A stretch of DNA of 43,626 nt from Anaerobutyricum hallii DSM 3353 (GTDB lineage: Bacteria; Bacillota; Clostridia; Lachnospirales; Lachnospiraceae). Below are positions 1-7,694 of the stretch, piece by piece (the first letter of the stretch is position 1; the number at the start of each line of letters is the position of its first letter). The notes under the pieces were generated by a model. It was not told the DNA's origin. It was given only the letters and a program-made list of their open reading frames with translations, and searched no databases. The stretch spans positions 1-43,626 of the forward strand of contig NZ_ACEP01000172.1 of assembly GCF_000173975.1 (NCBI RefSeq). Direction: 5' to 3'. Position numbers and translations under genes: made by a program.

Positions 1-8
1 TTAAATTT

Positions 9-54
9 GGAGATGTTGCATTATAATAACATACTGCAACATCTCCGTTTTTTT
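9..54 (+). terminator. Intrinsic terminator at window edge
   Basis: A 12-bp perfect stem (GGAGATGTTGCA at 9-20 pairing with 35-46) is followed by GTTTTTTT on the plus strand. It would end a plus-strand transcript entering from outside the window. On the minus strand the trailing sequence is only AAATTTAA, so it is a weaker stop for the membrane-protein gene that converges on it. Confidence 0.75.
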
Positions 55-66
55 ACTTACTGGTAA

Positions 67-519
67 TTAGCTATCTTGTAAACGAAATGATAAATTTTTA
101 ATCCATACAAAATAAGAACTTGCCAACAGGATACTTGATAAGAACCACGTTATACCAAAGAAACTATATTTAACATTTGACCATAGAATATACGCAGCAA
201 ACAATACTATTGCAATATAAAACAAAATACTTACAATCTTCCATAGCAGCGAATCATCAGAAGAATAACAAATTTTTCTTATATCAACATATTCATTAGT
301 TTGATAAATCAAGGTGATGATGATCAATACGATAGAACTAATAATTTTTATAATAGCTGCTCCATAATTCCACATTATAGGAAAGATCAACAACACCATT
401 GTATTACTAACTTTAGAACCATCCGCCGTATCCATCATAATTTTTACATATTCATAAGATAGTAAGTAATTAAGCCATGTTAAAAATAAAATAAATACTA
501 AAAATATCTTCTTTTTCAT
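67..519 (-). CDS. Small polytopic membrane protein, unknown function
   Basis: 150 residues, most of them hydrophobic. Membrane segments are visible near residues 4-22, 41-72 (probably two), 91-113 and 121-140. I recognise no family motif or catalytic residue. The start is supported by AAAGGAGCGAGGC directly before the ATG. It lies about 26 nt downstream of a lipoprotein gene on the same strand, so the two are probably co-transcribed and may act together at the envelope; that is inference from spacing only. A surface-stress or immunity-type membrane protein is possible, but nothing in the sequence shows it. Confidence 0.6.
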   Translation of the reverse strand: MKKKIFLVFILFLTWLNYLLSYEYVKIMMDTADGSKVSNTMVLLIFPIMWNYGAAIIKIISSIVLIIITLIYQTNEYVDIRKICYSSDDSLLWKIVSILFYIAIVLFAAYILWSNVKYSFFGITWFLSSILLASSYFVWIKNLSFRLQDS

Positions 520-545
520 TGCCTCGCTCCTTTAATCTGGATGTA

Positions 546-821
546 TTATTTAACATCTTCTATTGATTGCGTTGAAGCTTCTTTGGCAGCTTCCTGTTGA
601 TCTTCTTCACCTGCTTTATCATACCATTTTTGTGCTTCTTCTCCTTCTAACGTAGTAAACGTACCATCTCCATTAGGAATATCAACTCTTATGACCTGTC
701 CTCCCTGGTCAACAGAAACAGACTCATCAACCACATTACTTGTTTCTGACTGGTCTGTAAAAGTACAAGCATTTAATGACAAAGCTACTGTCACTGCCAT
801 AACCAGTAATATTTTTTTCAT
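546..821 (-). CDS. Small lipoprotein, unknown function
   Basis: 91 residues with a lipoprotein signal: MKK, a hydrophobic stretch to about residue 16, then the lipobox LNAC with Cys19 as the expected lipid-modified residue. The mature part is short, acidic and rich in Ser, Thr, Glu and Gln. A middle segment (IPNGDGTFTTLEGEEAQKWYDKAGEE) could be a small folded motif; the C-terminus is a predicted Ala/Glu-rich helix. It is the first gene of a likely two-gene unit with the downstream membrane protein. The start is the only sensible one because it begins the signal peptide. Function unknown. Confidence 0.65.
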   Translation of the reverse strand: MKKILLVMAVTVALSLNACTFTDQSETSNVVDESVSVDQGGQVIRVDIPNGDGTFTTLEGEEAQKWYDKAGEEDQQEAAKEASTQSIEDVK

Positions 822-937
822 GATAGACCTCTTTTCGTTTTACTTTTTTGCTTTCTTTAATGTAGTATTACTTTTTATAATACATATCTTCTTCCACGTT
901 TTCAAGATAAATCACTTCAGGTTAATGATTATTTTTT

Positions 938-977
938 CCAATAAAAAAAGAAGCCAGCTATATAACCGACTTCTTCT
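938..977 (-). terminator. Terminator displaced from the kinase gene by a repeat
   Basis: Read on the minus strand, GAAGTCGG and CTGGCTTC pair, with two G-T wobbles, around a short loop and are followed by seven T residues. It abuts the end of the 164-bp repeat at 977-1140. It is the probable terminator of the kinase gene ending at 1186, with the repeat sitting between the stop codon and the hairpin. Confidence 0.6.
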
Positions 978-1140
978 AGAACGTATTTGAAAAATGCTTT
1001 CTGCAAGATGTGCGTCGCAATTTGCGGGAGATTTCGCCTGAATGAAGGCGGCGTAGCGGGCTACGGCAACTGAATGAAGGCAAAATATACCGTAAATTAA
1101 GGCGTGCAGGTTGTAGGAATGATTTTTCATACACGCTCTA
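977..1140. mobile_element. MITE-like repeat, family 2, full-length copy
   Basis: 164 bp bounded by inverted ends TAGAACGTATTTGAAAAAT and ATTTTTCATACACGCTCTA. It matches the copy at 43121-43284, also 164 bp, nearly base for base, including the interior GATTTCGCCTGAATGA and GCGTGCAGGTTGTAGGAATG. It encodes no transposase; short open frames across it are the same accidental peptide in both copies. Size, inverted ends and dispersed copies fit a non-autonomous transposon. A TA target duplication is possible because the ends read TA...TA. Confidence 0.8.
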
Positions 1141-1185
1141 AACTGTGTAAAAAATTCTCTGTTCAAAATTGATTCAATCTATCTC

Positions 1186-2415
1186 TTACAATGACTTTCT
1201 AAACTCTTCTTCAATTCCTATAATTGTCTCGATTAAATCATCTGCACTTTGATACTTATATCTTCCAAACATAATTCCCCAGTCTATCATGAGTGACAGT
1301 ACAGTTGCATTACGTTTGGCATCTTTATCTTCGATTATATCAAAGTCTGGATATGGTATCTCACTTACGGAGCGGAACCAGTTTACCATGCTGGCGTATC
1401 CTGGTACATCTTCCATGACTTCCTGCAAGATGCTCTGTAAAAGTCCCTGCTGTCCACGGTACCTTTCTTTTACACTCTTTTCCCAACATAAGGTAAATGT
1501 CTTCATATATATTTCGATTAATGACTTAATCGTTGCTAACAGATATGCTTTAAATTGCTTTCTACTCTGCTCGGACGGGAAGCGTTTAAAACAGGCTGCA
1601 CAGTACTGAGAAATGAGGTTGCCAACCAGATAACCGAGATCGTAACCAAATGGTCCCATGAAAGCAAATTCCATATCAATCACTTTCATCTTGTCTCTTG
1701 ATGCCATAATATTTGATGTGTGTAAATCGGCATGAATCAATCCATCTGCATGGCTCATAAACTTACGGCGGAGCTTATAAAGCTCTGTGCGGTATCTGGA
1801 ATCTTTACTGAACTGATCTGCAAAATCTGCAAAGTTCTTCCCTAAAGAGTAATCAATGTCACAACCAAAACAATCTAAAAACATCTGATCTTCCATAATC
1901 TTTCGAAGCTCAGTATTTTCAAAATGCTTTTGCAATCCACGATACTGTTCACGGGACAGATAATATTCTGATGTGCAAAATTCCGTCTTTGCCATAAATT
2001 CGCCACACTGACGGCCAAGTTCCGGGAACATCTTATTCTTATTTAACTGAAAACGCACTACCTTTAAATCAGATACATCTTCCATCACAAAGATATTATT
2101 TTCCCTGTCCTGAAACTTAAGATATGGCACATATTCCGGTGTAATCGCATAGAAAATACGCATACTATTGTATTCAAGACGATTGCGGTATGTTGCGATT
2201 TTCTGCTGGCTTACCCTGCTGATTTCTGTTCCTTGCTTCAGCACCAGAGATTCCTTCGGTGTCTGCACCCTGTAAATGTAATTCACATAGCCGTCTCCGT
2301 CCTCTTCCTCTGTTCCCTCTCCAACCATACTGATCTGCACAGGAAGAGAATCATCAAAATCTGGCATATGCGCTTTTAAATACGGAATAATATTTTCCTT
2401 CGTAATCTTAATCAT
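1186..2415 (-). CDS. Methylthioribose-kinase-like phosphotransferase (paralogue 3)
   Basis: 409 residues with the aminoglycoside-phosphotransferase/choline-kinase fold in the S-methyl-5-thioribose kinase (MtnK) branch. The presumed ATP lysine is in LVLKQ (Lys60). The catalytic loop is HADLHTSN (His228, Asp230, His232) and the metal-binding Asp is in VIDMEFAFMGPFGYD (Asp247). MtnK proteins normally have HGDLHTGS and VIDPEFA here, so the active site is family-like but not identical. The phosphate loop carries an acidic insertion, GEGTEEEDGDGYVN, where MtnK has GDGNLN. The family phosphorylates C1 of 5-methylthioribose in methionine salvage; the substrate here may differ. GGGGGAAG precedes the ATG. 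Two paralogues lie at 40535-43026 next to eutS and eutP. Confidence 0.75.
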   Translation of the reverse strand: MIKITKENIIPYLKAHMPDFDDSLPVQISMVGEGTEEEDGDGYVNYIYRVQTPKESLVLKQGTEISRVSQQKIATYRNRLEYNSMRIFYAITPEYVPYLKFQDRENNIFVMEDVSDLKVVRFQLNKNKMFPELGRQCGEFMAKTEFCTSEYYLSREQYRGLQKHFENTELRKIMEDQMFLDCFGCDIDYSLGKNFADFADQFSKDSRYRTELYKLRRKFMSHADGLIHADLHTSNIMASRDKMKVIDMEFAFMGPFGYDLGYLVGNLISQYCAACFKRFPSEQSRKQFKAYLLATIKSLIEIYMKTFTLCWEKSVKERYRGQQGLLQSILQEVMEDVPGYASMVNWFRSVSEIPYPDFDIIEDKDAKRNATVLSLMIDWGIMFGRYKYQSADDLIETIIGIEEEFRKSL

Positions 2416-2580
2416 ATACTTCCCCCAATAATCTTCTATCCGACTCTATATTTATCTGCAACAATCTGCGATTATCATTTAATTACATAGACAAACTTTC
2501 TCATAATTATTATAGCCTAATATTATGAACAAAAAAAGCAAAATGTTTGTCTGTGAGGTGGGAAAAAATGTGGCATTGGG
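2416..2580. other. AT-rich gap upstream of the kinase gene
   Basis: This should hold the minus-strand promoter of the kinase gene ending at 1186, but I could not pick out a convincing -35/-10 pair. The segment at 2555-2585 (GTGGCATTGGGGACAGACG) leads into the first long hairpin. Confidence 0.4.
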
Positions 2581-2710
2581 GACAGACGAAAACCTGAAAA
2601 TCCTCATATATCACAAATGCTTCGTATCACTGCGTCCAAACTGCTCAACCGCAATTTGAACTTGCTCTAAGGCACATTTGTGATATATGAGGATTTTCAG
2701 GTTTTCTGTG
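2581..2710 (+). repeat. Family-1 hairpin H1 (core subtype B)
   Basis: The arms at 2589-2619 and 2675-2705 are a perfect 31-bp inverted repeat. The outer edge is GACAGACGA. The core differs from most copies and matches only H9: both contain TGCTTCGTATCACTGC, AAACTGCTCAACCGCA and CTTGCTCTA. The core can form an inner stem. H1 is in plus orientation and follows no plus-strand stop codon, so it is an exception to the usual placement. Confidence 0.85.
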
Positions 2711-2829
2711 TATTGAACATTCCATGTTTGCCACTTCACAAGCTAGATGCTGTGAATATTAACCTCAATTGCTGTGACTCATATTATTAAATTTGATTCC
2801 TTCTGGCATTCTTTATTGCCTTTTTTGAG

Positions 2830-2965
2830 AAAACAGAAGCTCGATAACAGATAATATATATAAGAACTGTGACTTTAGAGCAAGCTCTTAATGCGGCTGA
2901 GCATTAAGAGTGCAATGACACGGAACAGTTCTTATATATATTATCCATTATCGAGCTTCATCAGC
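2830..2965 (+). repeat. Family-1 hairpin H2 (divergent core)
   Basis: The arms at 2836-2870 and 2925-2959 pair along about 35 positions, with one small internal mismatch (ACAG against CCAT). The arm is unusually AT-rich. The core keeps TGTGACTTTAG at its left edge but has its own perfect inner stem, CTCTTAATGC and GCATTAAGAG. The outer edge AAACAG resembles the terminal motif without the final ACG. It stands just beyond the tRNA-Phe 3' end. Confidence 0.75.
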
Positions 2966-2991
2966 TTTTTCATAAACAAGCAATAAAAAAA

Positions 2992-3064
<73 letters not shown>

Positions 3065-3158
3065 ATTCATTGTATTGCTACAACGTCTAATATTTTACTG
3101 TATAAAGTGCTTTTTGTCAATATGAAATGAATAAAAATTCATAAAAAATGCAAAATAT

Positions 3159-3434
3159 TTATTCTCCGTATTCTGCAATCCATTCTGAAACAGTGGAAAA
3201 TATCTCTTTATTCAGGCTATAATATGTCCATTTTCCATTCTTTCGTGCCTTTACTGCTCCTGCCTGCAGTAAAATTCTCATGTGGTGTGACAGTGTGGAC
3301 TGTCCAAAGTCCATTTCGTCTAAAAGTTCGCTGGCATTATATTCCCTTTCACGAAGTAAATCAAGAATACGAAGTCTGTTCTCATCAGACATTGCTTTTA
3401 ATACTCTTGCGTGAACGACAAACTTTTTATTCAT
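3159..3434 (-). CDS. ArsR-family winged-helix transcription regulator
   Basis: 91 residues covering one compact ArsR-type domain. The order of motifs is typical: LKAMSDENRLRILDLL (helices 1-2), then ASELLDEMDFGQSTLSHHMRILLQAG (helix-turn-helix with the S-T-L-S-H-H-M recognition helix), then the wing ARKNGKWTYYSL. The metal-binding ELCVCDL signature of ArsR/SmtB sensors is absent, so the inducer cannot be named. The start has GAAAGGAGC about ten bases upstream. It stands alone between cysE and tRNA-Phe; no transporter or metal gene is adjacent, so the target is not apparent. Autoregulation is usual for the family. Confidence 0.85.
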   Translation of the reverse strand: MNKKFVVHARVLKAMSDENRLRILDLLREREYNASELLDEMDFGQSTLSHHMRILLQAGAVKARKNGKWTYYSLNKEIFSTVSEWIAEYGE

Positions 3435-3498
3435 ATTATGATGATGCTCCTTTCATCTATCAATTTAAAATCTGAACATTAATAATAATGCTCTACTT

Positions 3499-3560
3499 TA
3501 GAGCGTGTTTGAAAAATGCTCTAGCAATGCAATCTGCGGCATATTGCAACGCCGCAGATA
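3499..3560. repeat. Truncated family-2 repeat with GC-rich hairpin
   Basis: It starts with the family-2 end TAGAGCGTGTTTGAAAAATG, followed by CTCTAGCA exactly as in the short copy at 14991, so both belong to one sub-type. It then holds a 9-bp perfect stem, ATCTGCGGC with GCCGCAGAT, around a 10-nt loop. The opposite inverted end is missing. Confidence 0.65.
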
Positions 3561-3617
3561 AAATATCTGATTATGTTATGCTAATGAAACAAAACTCTCG
3601 TTAAGAAATCCCTTTTG

Positions 3618-4568
3618 TTAAATCTCCCATATTCCTTCCTTGTTCTCCGTTGTCTGAAGCTCAATCTTCTTATCAGAATCTTTAATCTTGATTTCCGGAT
3701 TCTTTACGATTACCTTTGTATGTGCCGGAACAGACTTCGTTACAAATGCTCCACCTGCTACGATAACACCCTCACCGATTTCTGTCTCTCCACCAAGAAT
3801 ACTGGCTCCAGAATATACCGTAACGTTATCTTTGATCGTCGGATGTCTCTTCTTACCCTTTAACTTCTGTCCACTTCTTGTAGAAAGCGCACCTAAAGTT
3901 ACTCCCTGATATAACTTCACATTATTACCAATCTCTGTTGTCTCACCAATTACAACACCAGTTCCATGGTCAATAAAGAAATATTCCCCAATCTTTGCGC
4001 CAGAGTTAATATCGATTCCTGTACGGCTATGTGCATATTCCGTCATAATTCGAGGAAGGAATGGCACATCCTGTGTATACAGCTCATGAGCGATTCTATA
4101 AACAAAAATAGCAAACAGTCCCGGATAAGAAATAACAACATCCTCTCTGCTCTTTGCAGCAGGGTCGCCGTCAAATCCAGCCTGCACATCTTTTAAAAGC
4201 ATCTGCTGTACATATGGAAGCCTCTTAAAAAATTCCTCACAGACTTCTTCTGCCCGCTCACTGATCTCTTCCTCTGTATACTTTTCATAATCTCTATAAT
4301 ACAAAGAAATCTCAATCTGCGGTTTTAACTTACCATAAATATCTGTCAGACGGTCACCGATAAAATACTGTGGTGAAATGAGTGCAATATTCTCCTCACC
4401 AAAATATCCCGGAAACATTACTCTCTTTAAATCCTTTAAAATACGAATAATACAGGAACGGTCAGGAAGGCATCTCTCCCCTCTTGATACGATAAAATCA
4501 GTTTTATGGCAGCTTTCCGTCATATCGGCGGAAGCGTTTAAAATAATGTCTTTCATTGTCTCTTTCAT
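3618..4568 (-). CDS. cysE: Serine O-acetyltransferase
   Basis: 316 residues. It transfers acetyl from acetyl-CoA to serine, the first step of cysteine synthesis in the cytoplasm. The C-terminal half is a left-handed beta-helix of hexapeptide repeats (about residues 180-285). The catalytic region reads HSRTGIDINSGAKIG followed by IDHGTGVVIGET, with His180 and His201 as the expected active-site histidines. The long N-terminal helical domain (about 170 residues) and the total length fit the EpsC-like clostridial type rather than the shorter Bacillus CysE. It continues about 30 residues beyond the helix as a charged tail. No cysK is adjacent. The Shine-Dalgarno site (GGGAG) is weak, but the start fits the family. 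Confidence 0.92.
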   Translation of the reverse strand: MKETMKDIILNASADMTESCHKTDFIVSRGERCLPDRSCIIRILKDLKRVMFPGYFGEENIALISPQYFIGDRLTDIYGKLKPQIEISLYYRDYEKYTEEEISERAEEVCEEFFKRLPYVQQMLLKDVQAGFDGDPAAKSREDVVISYPGLFAIFVYRIAHELYTQDVPFLPRIMTEYAHSRTGIDINSGAKIGEYFFIDHGTGVVIGETTEIGNNVKLYQGVTLGALSTRSGQKLKGKKRHPTIKDNVTVYSGASILGGETEIGEGVIVAGGAFVTKSVPAHTKVIVKNPEIKIKDSDKKIELQTTENKEGIWEI

Positions 4569-4711
4569 AACTTAAGTCTCCCAATTTTTTCAGAAAAAGA
4601 TTTAATCTCTTTCTAAAATATGTATTACTACACTTATTTTATTTATGCTAAATTATACCAAACAACTCCTAGAAATACAATTCTAACATAAAAATTTCAC
4701 ATTTGCCATTT

Positions 4712-6079
4712 CTATAACGATTTTTCTTTCCATTTTCCACATCGATAATGAATCACATAGAATATCGCTCTGACCACCCAGTCAAGTACCATCGCAATCC
4801 ATGCGCCAAATACGCCAAATCCCATATATTTTCCAAAAATAAAGGCACAGGCAATACGGAACAGCCACATAGAAGTTACGCCGACAACCATCGTAAAACG
4901 GACATCATTTGCGGCACGAAATACATTTGGCAGGGCAAATGCAGCCGGCCAGAATATCATTGCCATGATACTGTGGAGTATCATAATCTGCGTTGCATAA
5001 CCGCTTGTTTCGGGAGATAAATTATAGATTTTCAACATAAATGGTAACAAGAGCATCATAACGATGCAGGTAATCCACATACAAGTGTAGGTGAATTTTA
5101 ACAGACGTTTCGCAAAGTATTCTGCCTGTGGATAATCTCCCGCACCGACACATCGGCTGATTACTGTCACAGTTGCAAGCCCCAATGCCATTCCTGGCAG
5201 GATTTCAAAATATGCCAGCGAATTACTTACGGCATTCGCTGCGATAGATGCCGTTCCAAACGTGGAGATCAAGCTTAAAAGAAGGATTTTCCCAAGCTGA
5301 AACATACTATTTTCTATGCCATTTGGCACGCCAATATGAAGGATTTTTCGAATCATTTTCCCGTCAAATTTAAACAGATTCATTCCCTTCAATGTAAGTA
5401 TATGCTTCTCATCATGTAAAAGCCATACCATCAAAAATGCAGCTACCACACGGGATAATAATGTTGGTATCGCAACACCTTCTACCCCTCTATGAAAGCC
5501 AAATACGAGGATAGCATTTCCACTTACGTTAATCACATTCATAATACAGGAAACATACATCGAAGTTTTTGAATTTCCCATTGCACGAAACAGAGCCGCT
5601 CCACCGCAATACACTCCAAGAAAAGGAATCGAAGCTGCAGATATCAGCAAATATGTATTACAATTCGCCATAACATCTGCCTCGATCGAGCCAAAAACTG
5701 TATGTAAAATAAAATATTTACCAAGATAGATAAGTAACATAATGGCTATAGACATCCACACCATAAACTGCATCATCTGTCTTCCGGCATAGGCAGCCTT
5801 TTTCTTATCTTTGGCACCAAGATATTGTCCCGAAACAACAGCTCCTCCTGTTGCCAGTGCATTAAAAATATTGATAAGCAGGATGGCAATTGAATCAACC
5901 AGTGAAACTGCGGACACCGCCGCTTCACCAACCTGCGCTACCATAATTGAATCGGAAAGGCCGACAAAGACACTTAGAAGCTGCTCCAGAAACAAAGGCA
6001 GAATCAACGCTGTCAATGCTTTATCGGAAAAGAGAAGCTCGGTCTTTCCAGTCCAGGGTTTTCTTTTGAATAATGACAT
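4712..6079 (-). CDS. MATE-family multidrug/metabolite efflux transporter
   Basis: 455 residues with about twelve membrane segments in two related halves, as in MATE (NorM/DinF-type) antiporters. The N-terminus reads ALTALILPLFLEQLLSVFVGLSDSIMV-like, a typical first helix with the P-x-x-x-x-Q motif, and VGEAAVSAVSLVDS follows in helix 2. Such proteins export cationic compounds in exchange for Na+ or H+ at the inner membrane. The substrate cannot be read from sequence. AAAGGAGGC stands just upstream of the ATG. The gene is monocistronic by spacing: cysE follows after about 140 nt and repeats lie upstream. Confidence 0.88.
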   Translation of the reverse strand: MSLFKRKPWTGKTELLFSDKALTALILPLFLEQLLSVFVGLSDSIMVAQVGEAAVSAVSLVDSIAILLINIFNALATGGAVVSGQYLGAKDKKKAAYAGRQMMQFMVWMSIAIMLLIYLGKYFILHTVFGSIEADVMANCNTYLLISAASIPFLGVYCGGAALFRAMGNSKTSMYVSCIMNVINVSGNAILVFGFHRGVEGVAIPTLLSRVVAAFLMVWLLHDEKHILTLKGMNLFKFDGKMIRKILHIGVPNGIENSMFQLGKILLLSLISTFGTASIAANAVSNSLAYFEILPGMALGLATVTVISRCVGAGDYPQAEYFAKRLLKFTYTCMWITCIVMMLLLPFMLKIYNLSPETSGYATQIMILHSIMAMIFWPAAFALPNVFRAANDVRFTMVVGVTSMWLFRIACAFIFGKYMGFGVFGAWIAMVLDWVVRAIFYVIHYRCGKWKEKSL

Positions 6080-6105
6080 TTTTGCCTCCTTTCTTTTTTT
6101 GTTAA

Positions 6106-6250
6106 AACAGACGGAAACTAAGGAATATGCTATACCAATCTGTGACTTTCGTCGCGGCGTGTTGAATGCTCGCTTACGCGCTCGTATCCAACACTTGCTC
6201 CCAGGCCACAGATTGGCATAGCATATTCCTTAGTTTCCTGTCTTTGACAG
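6106..6250 (+). repeat. Family-1 hairpin H3 (left half of a pair with H4)
   Basis: The arms 6113-6144 and 6207-6238 match at 31 of 32 positions. The core begins TGTGACTTTCGTCGCGGCG and ends CTTGCTCCCAGGCCACA, with an inner stem formed by GTTGAATG and a CATCCAAC-like strand. The outer edge is AAACAGACG and the inner edge CCTGTCTTTGACAG. It converges on H4 across about 110 bp, forming a unit of about 400 bp. Confidence 0.9.
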
Positions 6251-6360
6251 TTCAGAAGGACAAAGGGCATTCAAACTGTCGTATTCTGCTTACTCAAAAG
6301 TTGTATTTGGAATATATCATCAATTGAGGCCTACAGCTTAATTTTTAATTTCCCAACGCC

Positions 6361-6507
6361 AGCCAAAGACAGCCCTCAAAGCGAGAAGATATCCTATATT
6401 TGTGGTCTTAGAGCGAGGATTGAATGCGAGCCCTTAGGCGAATATTCAACCCGCAGTGATAGAGTCACAAATATAGGATATCTTCTCACTTTGAGAGCGT
6501 CTGTTTT
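6361..6507 (-). repeat. Family-1 hairpin H4 (right half of the unit 6106-6507)
   Basis: The arms 6375-6404 and 6466-6495 are 30 nt with a single G-T wobble. The inner edge is AGCCAAAGACAGC and the outer edge GCGTCTGTTTTG. The palindrome TTTGCCTGCGGCAAA lies at 6511-6525, between this edge and the stop codon of the TerY-C-like gene at 6534. It is therefore the 3' flank of the whole signalling operon. Confidence 0.9.
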
Positions 6508-6533
6508 GCTTTTGCCTGCGGCAAATTCCTATT

Positions 6534-6884
6534 TTAGAAGCCGCCTCCAGAAACATCGAGTTTGCCATCATCATCTGCCGCAGTTCCATTCGAACCGCAC
6601 CAGTTACAAACTACCTTATCGGAGCCGTCATAACAGCTTACCTTACCGCAGTTTCCGCAGACAAAACATTTCTTTGCGCCGCAGTAAGGGCAGCCTGGAT
6701 ATTCTTCGTCAGTGTAGAAACTTCCGGTAAAGTTGATTTTATCGAAGCCTTCTTTTTCTGCTGTTTCTTCTTTTAATTTAAATGCCCAGGTACGAACCCA
6801 GTCATTATCTCTTTTTTCAATTCGGATTCCGTAAAGCTTATCCTGAGCACATTTTGCCAGAATTACGCTTGCTTCTTTTTTCAT
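6534..6884 (-). CDS. Free-standing TerY-C-like zinc-binding protein
   Basis: 116 residues. The N-terminal 60 residues are a small alpha/beta segment; the C-terminal half has four Cys pairs: CPYCG, CFVCGNCG, then CNWCG after a short spacer. This resembles the metal-binding domain usually found fused to the C-terminus of TerY von Willebrand A proteins. Here it is a separate last gene of the operon, and both vWA proteins of the operon lack such a domain, so it has probably been split off or supplies it in trans. It overlaps the phosphatase gene start-to-stop by 4 nt, implying translational coupling. The tail is Asp/Gly-rich. The TerY-C assignment rests on cysteine spacing and context only. Confidence 0.7.
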   Translation of the reverse strand: MKKEASVILAKCAQDKLYGIRIEKRDNDWVRTWAFKLKEETAEKEGFDKINFTGSFYTDEEYPGCPYCGAKKCFVCGNCGKVSCYDGSDKVVCNWCGSNGTAADDDGKLDVSGGGF

Positions 6885-7693
6885 TCTGCTTCCTCTCCTT
6901 CCTGATAAACGAAAGCAATGGATATATCGTCACCGCTGCCTTCTCTTGTCCTTTTTTCAAAATTCCGCTTTAAACTTTTTTGCATTTTTTCCGTATCATG
7001 AAACATGTGAGAAAGCAATCCATGATATTTCAAAAAGTCTTCTTCGCTTGCAAATGATTTGAATAACCCGTCTGTGGATACGAATAATGCTTTTACTGTT
7101 TCTGTGGTATACCAGTGTTCAAAGAAATGAATCGCATCGGTATTGCAGAGGGAAGAGGTGTAGTTTGCATGGGAATTTTTGTCCTCGAGCGGAATATACA
7201 GTTCTTTATCTCCTCCGAGTACAACAAATCCACCATCGCCAAGAATCATTCCATAGGAAAAATCTTTTGTCAAAACGGCTGCCAGTACGGTACTTCCGTA
7301 AATGACTGCAGTTCTAAGTCTTCCTTTTGCCTTTTCCGGAATCTTATTCTCTTCTTCCTCGGTCAATGGATTTTCTAAATGATATTCCTCTACGGCCTCT
7401 CTCCATTTCATAAGAATCTGCTTTTCCATCTGTGCCAGAATAAATTCGGGATGTTTAAAAAACTGCTCCTTAAAGTCTGGACGGTTCATATAATTTTTCA
7501 ATAACTTTGTCGTAATCTTTACAGCAATCCTTGAACCTACATCGCTGCGGAAATGCTTGGCGCTGCCATGCCCATCTGCCACAACAGCAATCGCAAACTT
7601 GTCAGTGACTACCGTTCCTGAACTGTCCTGACAGACAATACCTTTTCTAATATGGCTGTCTCCGATTACTGTAGAATGTACTCCCTGAAACAT
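6881..7693 (-). CDS. PP2C-family protein phosphatase
   Basis: About 270 residues. It should remove phosphate from Ser/Thr and is the natural opponent of the operon's kinase. Metal-binding motifs are present in family order: VVADGHGS near the N-terminus, GDGGFVVL in the middle, STDGLFKSF, and GSGDDISIAFVY near the end. The best start is the ATG at 7693, one base after the stop of the preceding vWA gene, with GAGGG inside that gene's last codons as ribosome site. A longer frame beginning at 7747 would overlap the vWA gene by 53 nt and add residues unlike the family. The N-terminus then reads MFQGVHSTVIGDSHI, typical of TerY-associated PP2C proteins. Confidence 0.88.
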   Translation of the reverse strand: MFQGVHSTVIGDSHIRKGIVCQDSSGTVVTDKFAIAVVADGHGSAKHFRSDVGSRIAVKITTKLLKNYMNRPDFKEQFFKHPEFILAQMEKQILMKWREAVEEYHLENPLTEEEENKIPEKAKGRLRTAVIYGSTVLAAVLTKDFSYGMILGDGGFVVLGGDKELYIPLEDKNSHANYTSSLCNTDAIHFFEHWYTTETVKALFVSTDGLFKSFASEEDFLKYHGLLSHMFHDTEKMQKSLKRNFEKRTREGSGDDISIAFVYQEGEEAE

Positions 7694-7694
7694 T

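Noticed and set aside
912-1166. Open frame of 84 codons at the left end, and a similar one at 43080-43274
   Set aside because: Both run across the 164-bp repeat and give the same peptide (MKNHSYNLHA...). No ribosome site and no independent sign of coding; they are by-products of the repeat.
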